NCBI GenBank assembly: GCA_017417315.1
Contig: JAFPZK010000076.1
Span: 1-46,400 of the forward strand
Length of the DNA: 46,400 bases
DNA from: Bacteroidales bacterium
GTDB taxonomy: Bacteria; Bacteroidota; Bacteroidia; Bacteroidales; UBA3824
Direction: 5' to 3'
Every line of letters starts with the position of its first letter. Within the stretch, counting starts at the first letter, position 1. A program made the position numbers and the translations under genes. Of the stretch, positions 41,051 through 46,400 are shown one piece after another. Below the pieces are notes generated by a model that made no database searches, was not told the origin of the DNA, and was given only the letters and a program-made list of their open reading frames with translations.

Positions 41051-41872
41051 TTAGTTAACGTCAATATATTTGCCGAATACCCAGCCTTCGATAGTTGTGC
41101 GGACTTTGTACCAACCGTTTTTCTCGTCAACGATTGAAACCATTTTGCCCTTTTCGAGGGGTTGAGCCACGAGTTGACCGTCAGCATCGGGAGTGTACCT
41201 AATGTTAAGTGTCTTTGCAGCAACGCGACCTGTTTCGGGCATTTCGGCAGCACCGTTAGACTTGCGGTCAGAGCCGAGAAGTTGTTCTCTTAACCTATCG
41301 AGCGGAAAAGCGGGACCGGGATCAAGTTTTCTGCCCGGAGAAATTTCTTCATGACCGAGAATGCTTTTGATATTCGGGTAAGCCTCAATCAATTCGGCGC
41401 AAAGTTGGCGCACCGTTTCAATTTGTTCGGCGGTGTAGACGTGCCAATATTTTGCCGTTGACTGGTTTCTGTGAATTGCCTCTACGACATCGCTCGGATT
41501 GTAAGCCGCGCCAAACCACGAGCGGTAAACGTTTCCGCTTTTAGTCAGCGGTCCGGAATTGACGATTTCGATACCGATAGAGTATTTGTTGAAACCGTTT
41601 CTTCCGCCGTAAGAACTTTCGCCGGCGTGCCATGCTATTTCGTTAAACGGGATTAACTGAGTAATGCTTCCGTCCCTGTCGATAAGTACATGGGCGGAGG
41701 CTTTTACCTTGGGATTTACCAAAGTGTTGAGTGATGACTGGTAAGGGCCTGCTGTATAGTGGATTACAATGGTGTCGGGATAATTCTTGTCGAACTCTCC
41801 GCTTGTCTTGGTACAATTTACCATTTTTCTGACATTGTCTCCGCTAACCAAATAATCCTTTATTTGTAACAT
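41051..41872 (-). CDS. N-acetylmuramoyl-L-alanine amidase with SH3 domain
   Basis: A 273-residue amidase_2 (T7-lysozyme/AmpD-like) that cuts the bond between muramic acid and the stem peptide. The expected zinc ligands are His38 in VIHYTAGP, His174 in ILGHEEISPG and Asp184 in KLDPG. Residues 205-273 are a bacterial SH3 domain (LNIRYTPDADGQLV, GWYKVRTTIEGWVFGKYID). No signal peptide is present, so the enzyme reaches the wall only by a holin-like path or after lysis, like phage endolysins. It is the first gene of a run with three small membrane or coiled-coil genes. Confidence 0.88.
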   Translation of the reverse strand: MLQIKDYLVSGDNVRKMVNCTKTSGEFDKNYPDTIVIHYTAGPYQSSLNTLVNPKVKASAHVLIDRDGSITQLIPFNEIAWHAGESSYGGRNGFNKYSIGIEIVNSGPLTKSGNVYRSWFGAAYNPSDVVEAIHRNQSTAKYWHVYTAEQIETVRQLCAELIEAYPNIKSILGHEEISPGRKLDPGPAFPLDRLREQLLGSDRKSNGAAEMPETGRVAAKTLNIRYTPDADGQLVAQPLEKGKMVSIVDEKNGWYKVRTTIEGWVFGKYIDVN

Positions 41873-41919
41873 TTTCGCGATATATTTTAATTTCCTGATA
41901 ATCTGTTTTTTAGTTAAGC

Positions 41920-42810
41920 CTATTTTTTGAAAGATTCTACGAGGTTGGAGCCTACGAGAAACTCTTCCACTACGTTAGGCGGACCTTCATACCCGCACCT
42001 TTCGGTTTTAACGAGTACTGCTACCCTATCTTCAAACGGGCTCAGCAAAACGCCCTGAACGATTTTTCCGACACACAAATTATATTCGTTTTCGGTATAG
42101 GAATGTATTTTTTTCATTCCGAGTTCAGGTGATTTGATAAAAATATTAGTTGATTTTACCACATCGAAACCAAAATCTTCATTAGTTTCCATTTTGTTTT
42201 CGATAGTAACCTTAAACTTTTTGTCCTTGTATGAAAATTCGCTACCTAAGAGTTTGATATTTTTTTGTTGAATTATTTTGTATTCGTTGAGTTTACCGGT
42301 AAAAGTCATTCCGTAATCTTTCCACATCTGTCTTACATTACCGGTTTCGGGTTCGTCGTCCGGTGTCCAAGACCATACTTCTTTATCATTAATCATATTT
42401 CTGATGACAAATTTAAAGAAGTATTGACCGGCTGCTTCGTCAACGGGTTCTATAATATAAGCGAACAAACCGTTTTTAGACCAACCGATGGGGTAAAATT
42501 TTTCGTACAAGTATTCGCTGCTTTGCGGACAGAATTTCAGTTCCGATGGGCAGGAATACGCTTCTAATACTTCTTCTGCGGCTACGGGTTCGGCCTCCGG
42601 GTCTTCTTTTAGTTCCTCTTGTTTTTGAATGACCTGTTCTGACGGGGTTTTCTGACCGTCATTTTGTTGGTTTTGAGTACCGGCAGCGACCTGATTTTGG
42701 TCGGATTCTGCGTTTTTAACGCTTGGAGAGCCGGAGTTGTTACAACTTGCGAGTGAAAAAAACACCACCAAAGTTGCTGCTAAATATTTGATTTTCAAAA
42801 ATTTGTTCAT
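41920..42810 (-). CDS. Lipoprotein of unknown function
   Basis: The product has 296 residues from the ATG at 42810. A lipoprotein signal is clear (LAATLVVFFSLASC, Cys at about 23). It is followed by a Gln/Glu-rich linker of about 60 residues and a folded domain with several aromatic strands (YPIGWSKNGLFAYIIEPVD, FKFVIRNMINDKEVWSW, GVLLSPFEDRVAVLVKTERC). The last part resembles periplasmic beta-rich domains that read GWS.DG.FAY, but no named family is recognised. It lies upstream of the amidase cluster with a 47-bp gap, so it may be part of the same unit. Confidence 0.7.
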   Translation of the reverse strand: MNKFLKIKYLAATLVVFFSLASCNNSGSPSVKNAESDQNQVAAGTQNQQNDGQKTPSEQVIQKQEELKEDPEAEPVAAEEVLEAYSCPSELKFCPQSSEYLYEKFYPIGWSKNGLFAYIIEPVDEAAGQYFFKFVIRNMINDKEVWSWTPDDEPETGNVRQMWKDYGMTFTGKLNEYKIIQQKNIKLLGSEFSYKDKKFKVTIENKMETNEDFGFDVVKSTNIFIKSPELGMKKIHSYTENEYNLCVGKIVQGVLLSPFEDRVAVLVKTERCGYEGPPNVVEEFLVGSNLVESFKK

Positions 42811-43014
42811 TACTTCCAAAGTCGTTACATTTAGTAATTTTAGTCGAGGTTAAATTTAGAAATTTTTTTTTATATAATTCAAAAAAAAATGAATTTTTTT
42901 TAACAAAAAAAAAGTTTTGCATTTAAAGTTTTGATTTACATTAATTTATATTATATTTTAATATTTTTTTGAATAAAAAATAAAAAAAAATTTGCAGGAT
43001 AAAAAAAAACGTTT
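42811..43014. other. AT-rich intergenic stretch before the tRNA
   Basis: More than 80% A and T with many A- and T-runs. No gene, and no convincing promoter for the lipoprotein gene, could be identified. Confidence 0.4.
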
Positions 43015-43022
43015 TACCTTTG
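43015..43022 (+). promoter_or_regulatory. -7 box (TACCTTTG) of the tRNA gene
   Basis: Exact consensus, 25 bp before the mature 5' end of the tRNA. Confidence 0.75.
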
Positions 43023-43047
43023 CAGCGCAAAAAGAAAGAAATGCAAT

Positions 43048-43120
43048 CGGGGTGTAGCGCAGTTGGTAGCGTGCTACGTTCGGGACGTAGAGGTCAAGAG
43101 TTCGAGTCTCTTCACTCCGA
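43048..43120 (+). tRNA. tRNA-Pro (anticodon CGG)
   Basis: A cloverleaf fits fully. The 7-bp acceptor stem is CGGGGTG with CACTCCG (one G-T pair). The anticodon stem CTACG/CGTAG holds the loop TTCGGGA, so the anticodon is CGG. The T arm is AAGAG-TTCGAGT-CTCTT. The 3' CCA is not encoded. A tyrosine recombinase lies downstream, and tRNA 3' ends are common integration sites. Confidence 0.95.
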
Positions 43121-43144
43121 CAACATAACATAAGTTATTCTTTT

Positions 43145-43172
43145 AAAACCGCTGAGTATCAGCGGTTTTTTT
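43145..43172 (+). terminator. Intrinsic terminator of the tRNA gene
   Basis: Perfect 11-bp stem (43145-43155 with 43159-43169) with a GTA loop and a T-run. Confidence 0.85.
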
Positions 43173-43228
43173 GTTTATAACCCTATTTTTACGCTGTTTT
43201 TTTATTTGTCTGTACGGCGTTTTACCCC

Positions 43229-43345
43229 TAATTTTGTTACAGAAATTGTTACTCACTGGTGTTACATCGGTGTTACACAAAAACAATTTCGCAAAAATGG
43301 TGTTACATTTTATTTCGGAAAAATCAAGTACGAAAAAAATGTAAC
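43229..43345. repeat. TGTTAC repeat array between tRNA and recombinase
   Basis: TTGTTAC at 43234-43240 and 43246-43252; GGTGTTACA at 43258-43266, 43269-43277 and 43299-43307; and the inverse ATGTAAC at 43339-43345. TAATTTTG at 43229-43236 is also a -7 match. The array resembles recombinase arm-type or excisionase sites of an attachment region, or an operator cluster; the rest of the 270 bp before the recombinase gene holds nothing else recognisable. Confidence 0.6.
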
Positions 43346-43390
43346 TCCTTTATAATCAATTTATTTATTTAACTTAAAAATTTAAAAAAA

Positions 43391-44552
43391 ATGAGTAAAA
43401 TTACAAAATGTTACAACTGTCGTAACAAATTAAATTCTGAGGGTAAGGCGACAATAGACATTCGTATTACCAAAGGAAAGGAAAGAAAGTATTTTCCGAC
43501 CGGCTATTACATTGAACCGAAATTTTGGGACGGTAAAAAGTGTGAAGTCAAAAAAACACACCTACAATTTCAAAGTATTAACACAAGATTAAACCAGTTG
43601 GTTTATCAGTTCGAGCAAAAGGAAATTGAACTTATAAACACTGGCAAAGATTTCTCTGTTGATGACTTTTTTGAAACAGATGTCAACAAACAAAACTTTG
43701 CCGACTGTTGTGAAACAATTATCACCGAAAGACGAAACACCGTTTCCGAAAAACACAAATGCCTTTACCACCTTGTCATAAAAGAAGTGGTAGCCTTAAA
43801 AAAGGTGTCAAATTTCGGTATAAAAGATTTGGATTTAAATTTCTTGTATAAGTATCAAAAATATCTGTTAAACAAGAAATTAAACCCGAAAACGATAAAC
43901 AAGCGTATGCAAATGTTGTCAATGTTTATAAACGAAGCCATTAAAACGGGCATTTTAAAACCGTCCGAAAATTGCTTTTTGGATTATAAAAATTTGAAAG
44001 AAACGGATTCAGAAAGATTAATTCCTACTCCCGAAGATGTAGAACGTCTTGCAAACCTTAATTTGGATTATAACAAAAATTTGGATTTAGTCCGGGACTT
44101 GTTTATTTAATTGTTATATCGGATTACGAAACAGAGATTTGTTTGATTTGACGTATGACAATTTGAAAATCGAAAACGGAGAATATATTATAACTCTGAT
44201 TGAAAGCAAAACCAAAAAACTTAACCGCCGTAATGTCAGCGTTTTGGGATATGGTAAAGGCGTTAAGATTTTGGAAAAATACAAAGGCAAAGACGAAAAA
44301 TTTTTGTTTCCAAAACTGACCGACAAAAAAATAAGGGACGGTGTTGTAATGCTTAGAACTATCATAAACGCAAAAGTACCGTTTACGTTTTACGGCAGCC
44401 GCCATTTCTGTTTGTCGGATTTGGCAAGTCGTAATATTGGCGTTAATGATTTACAGGATTTTGCTAAGCACAGCGACATCAGAACCACACAATATTATTT
44501 ACACGCTCAATCATTGGAAAAGAATTTGAGAAATGCGTTTAAACAAGATTGA
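43391..44552 (+). pseudogene. Tyrosine recombinase (integrase), split by one frameshift
   Basis: Two frames together make a full tyrosine recombinase of about 385 residues. The first (43391-44110) has the N-terminal arm-binding and SAM-like domains (YFPTGYYIEPKFWDGKK, NKKLNPKTINKRMQMLSMFI) and stops at LDLVRDLFI. In the +1 frame the sequence reads FNCYIGLRNRDLFDLTYDNL, box I with its catalytic Arg, so the shift is at about 44100-44108. Box II is SRHFCLSDLASRNIG with Arg but Tyr in place of the usual His of HxxR, then AKHSDIRTTQYYLHA with the nucleophilic Tyr. The family is the Bacteroidota CTn/ICE type. It is probably inactive unless the shift is a sequencing error. Confidence 0.85.
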
Positions 44553-44622
44553 TTTTTTTCTTTTGTAAAGAAAAAGTGTAGAAAATTTTTCTAAAATATT
44601 TTGTAATTTAAGAATAAACGTT

Positions 44623-44630
44623 TATATTTG
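44623..44630 (+). promoter_or_regulatory. -7 box (TATATTTG)
   Basis: Exact consensus, 37 bp before the ATG at 44668. An A/T-only hairpin at 44555-44575 lies upstream. Confidence 0.7.
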
Positions 44631-44667
44631 CAGAAATTTTTAAAACCAACTTTTAATTTAAAACAAA

Positions 44668-44853
44668 ATGATTAAAAAATGTTTATATTACGGAAAAACA
44701 TACGAGGGACGGAGTGATAGCCGTTTTTGTTCCGCTAAATGTAAAAACACCTATCACAACAAAAAACGTATTGGCGAACTCGGAGAAAATCTTTCAGCCG
44801 TAAACGGTGAAGAAGATACCGAAGATGATGAAACGGATTTTTACAACGCCTAA
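44668..44853 (+). CDS. Small degenerate zinc-ribbon protein
   Basis: A 61-residue protein. Residues 5-30 copy the small zinc-ribbon family of this phylum (CLYCGK..EGRSD.KFCS.KC.N.YHN), but the second cysteine is replaced: CLYYGKTYEGRSDSRFCSAKCKNTYHN has only three of four. The tail is strongly acidic (EEDTEDDETD). Intact relatives are common near integrases. It overlaps the next gene by about 29 nt. Whether it still binds metal is doubtful. Confidence 0.6.
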   Translation: MIKKCLYYGKTYEGRSDSRFCSAKCKNTYHNKKRIGELGENLSAVNGEEDTEDDETDFYNA

Positions 44854-45265
44854 AAAAACGTGTAAAACCGTGTACACACTTCCCGAACCCGATTATGAAG
44901 ACGAGGAAGAGGAAGACGATTACGAGGGACTTTACACTGACCTTTTAAACGATTACAACGCTTTGGGCAGTCGTTTTGAAAGCGAAACACGTTTATCTTC
45001 ACAATATCAAAAACGTGTTTCAGAACTTTCAAACGAGTTGACTGACAAGAAAATGGAAAATATGCGTTTAACAGACCGTATTAATCATTTACAAGACCGT
45101 TGCGATTATTTTGAGAAACAAGTAAACGAACTTCGGGAAGAAGAAACCAAGCGTTTAAAAAAGCAACACGATGAAACGTTTTCATTCTACGACACTCCGG
45201 ACACCGAAACGGAAAAAGACGAATTTGAAGACGATTTCTTAAACCTTTTGGATTTAAGAGGGTAA
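44825..45265 (+). CDS. Acidic coiled-coil protein of an integrated element
   Basis: A protein of about 146 residues (MMKRIF; the in-frame ATG at 44807 is an alternative). A short basic start is followed by a run of Asp/Glu (PDYEDEEEEDDYEG), then a coiled coil of about 60 residues (SRFESETRLSSQYQKRVSEL to QVNELREEETKRLKK) and an acidic tail. No family is recognised. It overlaps the zinc-ribbon gene in another frame, so the two are translationally coupled. Confidence 0.55.
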   Translation: MMKRIFTTPKKTCKTVYTLPEPDYEDEEEEDDYEGLYTDLLNDYNALGSRFESETRLSSQYQKRVSELSNELTDKKMENMRLTDRINHLQDRCDYFEKQVNELREEETKRLKKQHDETFSFYDTPDTETEKDEFEDDFLNLLDLRG

Positions 45266-45269
45266 AATT

Positions 45270-45299
45270 AAAGGCGGTAAATTTTTTGCCGCCTTTTTT
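45270..45299. terminator. Intrinsic terminator, convergent
   Basis: 8-bp GC-containing stem (45270-45277 with 45289-45296) followed by T; it separates the coiled-coil gene from the convergent toxin gene, whose stop is at 45298. Confidence 0.75.
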
Positions 45300-45642
45300 A
45301 TTCGATACCTGCGCTTTTAAGAAGTCGTTTAATTTCCTTATCTGAAATTGTTTCTTGGTCTGCTTTGTCGTAAAGTGCAAGAAAATAAATTGTACCCTCT
45401 TCAATCTCTAAAACAATATCGGTATATGCAATAACACGTGCGCCACCACTTTTACCGCCGCCTTTTGATTTTATGGCAAGGCGTATTTTTCTGACACCGT
45501 GTCCCAAATCCGCACCTATTAAAGGATTGATTTGCAACTCGTTAATAAGTTGCTTAATATCATCAAGCAACGAGCGGTAACGCTTATATAGCCTTTTAAC
45601 GTCTTTGTCAAACGGCGGTATAGTTTTAATCTTGTAACTCAT
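45298..45642 (-). CDS. RelE/ParE-superfamily toxin
   Basis: A 114-residue protein of the RelE/ParE fold: YKIKTIPPFDKDVKRLYKRY at the start, PLIGADLGHGVRKIRLAI (the G...R.IR core) and the C-terminal IYFLALYDKADQETISDKEI with K/D residues typical of the family. Such toxins cleave ribosome-bound mRNA or poison gyrase; which applies here cannot be told. A glycine- and lysine-rich insertion (KSKGGGKSGGARV) lies in the middle and is seen in some Bacteroidota relatives. It overlaps the antitoxin gene by 17 nt. Confidence 0.8.
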   Translation of the reverse strand: MSYKIKTIPPFDKDVKRLYKRYRSLLDDIKQLINELQINPLIGADLGHGVRKIRLAIKSKGGGKSGGARVIAYTDIVLEIEEGTIYFLALYDKADQETISDKEIKRLLKSAGIE

Positions 45643-45904
45643 TGAATAAATCTTCTATTGGTCGTGCTTGAATTTTACCTTCTTTCAAAAGTTTTAACCC
45701 TTTGAAACCCTCTTTAAGGCTTTCTGTTACTTGTTCGGGAGTGTCGCCGCTTATGGCTGCTTTTTCAGCTTGTAAGGCTATTTCGGCTTTTCTCTCCTTT
45801 CTCATTTTGCGCAACAACTTTAATAACCGTTCCATCATAGTATAATCCGTAACTATGTAACTTAATTCACGGTGCAATGCTGCTGTTAATTGTACTGCTG
45901 TCAT
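45626..45904 (-). CDS. Antitoxin partner of the RelE/ParE-like toxin
   Basis: The product has 92 residues from the ATG at 45904, just after the -7 box. An N-terminal part (MTAVQLTAALHRELSYIV) could be the DNA-binding section, and the basic LLKLLRKMRKERKAE and the C-terminal EGKIQARPIEDLFNEL fit a toxin-wrapping tail. No exact family is recognised; the position and overlap with the toxin define the role. It should repress its own promoter. Confidence 0.7.
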   Translation of the reverse strand: MTAVQLTAALHRELSYIVTDYTMMERLLKLLRKMRKERKAEIALQAEKAAISGDTPEQVTESLKEGFKGLKLLKEGKIQARPIEDLFNELQD

Positions 45905-45928
45905 AATTCTTTCAATTTTTTTATTTGC

Positions 45929-45936
45929 CAAAAATA
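45929..45936 (-). promoter_or_regulatory. -7 box (TATTTTTG) of the toxin-antitoxin pair
   Basis: Exact consensus on the minus strand, 24 bp before the ATG at 45904; it removes the upstream in-frame ATG at 45958 as a start. Confidence 0.65.
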
Positions 45937-45970
45937 ATGTTTTGTGTTTAAATCTCAAAGTTTTTTTCGG

Positions 45971-46270
45971 CTATTTTTTTGCCGCCTTTTTTTTTATCGG
46001 TTTGTTGTTTTCATCATATTTGAGATGCGCAAGTCCATTTTTGTCTATTGTATAGTCATAATCATTATAATCATCACCAAATCTACTATCTTCAAGTAAA
46101 TCTTCTACTTCTTTTAATTCTCGAAACTGACTATATAGTTCCAAAAATTTCGTATTGTCATATTCTGACCTTGCCCATAACCCCATTAGATACCCCTCTT
46201 TTTTATCTAAAATACCTACTCGTTGTAAATTTAAAAAATCAATGGCAGTTGGCTTAATAAGTGTCTTCAT
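45971..46270 (-). CDS. Unknown 99-residue protein
   Basis: From the ATG at 46270 (MKTLIKPTAIDFLNLQR) the product is mixed, with a helix (NTKFLELYSQFRELKEVEDLLE), an acidic middle (FGDDYNDYDYT) and a lysine-rich end (KPIKKKAAKK). No family is recognised. A longer form starting at 46363 would read across the start of the divergent gene at 46304 and is less likely. Confidence 0.45.
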   Translation of the reverse strand: MKTLIKPTAIDFLNLQRVGILDKKEGYLMGLWARSEYDNTKFLELYSQFRELKEVEDLLEDSRFGDDYNDYDYTIDKNGLAHLKYDENNKPIKKKAAKK

Positions 46271-46303
46271 CTGAAAAAAGTTGACTCCTAATAAGAGTTC
46301 AAA

Positions 46304-46400
46304 ATGTATAAAGACAAGACAGAGAAACGACAAAAGTATTACGATGAAGTGATGCGTTTGCACTTTGAGAAAGGTTACGGCGAAGACCGTATAGCAAAAA
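46304..46400 (+). CDS. Start of a transposase-like helix-turn-helix protein (cut by the edge)
   Basis: The first 32 codons are seen. MYKDKTEKRQKYYDEVM is followed by RLHFEKGYGEDRIAK, the opening of a helix-turn-helix of the resolvase/transposase type (YDEVMRLHFEKGYGEDRI fits the first helices of IS-type proteins in the phylum). The ATG lies 34 bp from the divergent gene's start. The family cannot be decided without the rest. Confidence 0.5.
   Translation, partial: MYKDKTEKRQKYYDEVMRLHFEKGYGEDRIAK

Noticed and set aside
45971..46363. 130-residue form of the last minus-strand gene with a hydrophobic N-terminus
   Set aside because: The additional 31 codons cross the start of the divergent gene at 46304 and have no promoter; the ATG at 46270 is simpler.

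Overview
The window reads as a chromosomal stretch of a low-GC Bacteroidota genome, probably Bacteroidales. Three things point there. Many genes are preceded by the Bacteroidota -7 box TAnnTTTG, usually 15-40 bp before the ATG and without an obvious Shine-Dalgarno sequence. Several exported proteins are of Bacteroidota type (DUF4153, DUF3737, an OprO/P-like porin, VWA membrane proteins). Core genes also look of that phylum (PatB-type lyase, a 528-residue RluA-like synthase). The genus cannot be read from the sequence.

Layout. 1-2660: a minus-strand restriction-modification cassette with two D12-class adenine methylases and a short, probably truncated, restriction subunit. It is preceded by a roughly 200-nt nested palindromic element that abuts the first methylase start codon. 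3072-5594: an AbiEi-like regulator and a beta-carbonic anhydrase that share a 40-bp operator-like palindrome, then a PDDEXK YhcG-type nuclease that carries a palindromic repeat in frame and lacks its C-terminus. 5615-8920: an exported nitroreductase, two unknown small proteins, a DUF3990 protein with a partner gene (toxin-antitoxin-like) and a GNAT acetyltransferase. 9020-15813: RecQ followed 5 bp later by a giant DEDD-exonuclease/RecQ/UvrD fusion. 15939-19509: a DUF4153 membrane protein and a membrane-anchored caspase-like protease with repeats.

19565-42810 is mostly housekeeping: yggS, cytidine deaminase, tcdA, proBA, a VWA membrane protein with a muramidase, pyrE-yicC-fabG, an outer-membrane protein with a PatB-like lyase, a DUF4143 ATPase behind three phased palindromes, DUF3737, argS, a porin and a stand-alone exported Hint domain. 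A four-gene amidase/membrane/coiled-coil cluster (39587-41872) resembles a lysis cassette.

43048 to the right edge looks like an integrated element. A tRNA-Pro(CGG) gene is followed by an array of TGTTAC repeats, a tyrosine recombinase broken by one frameshift, small cargo genes, a RelE/ParE-type toxin-antitoxin pair and, at the edge, the start of a transposase-like helix-turn-helix protein. No second attachment site, CRISPR array or rRNA was seen.

The best candidates for something undescribed are the nested element at 2661-2867, the shared operator of the AbiEi-like protein and the carbonic anhydrase, the phased palindromes before the DUF4143 gene, and the lone Hint protein that lacks the splicing C-terminus.
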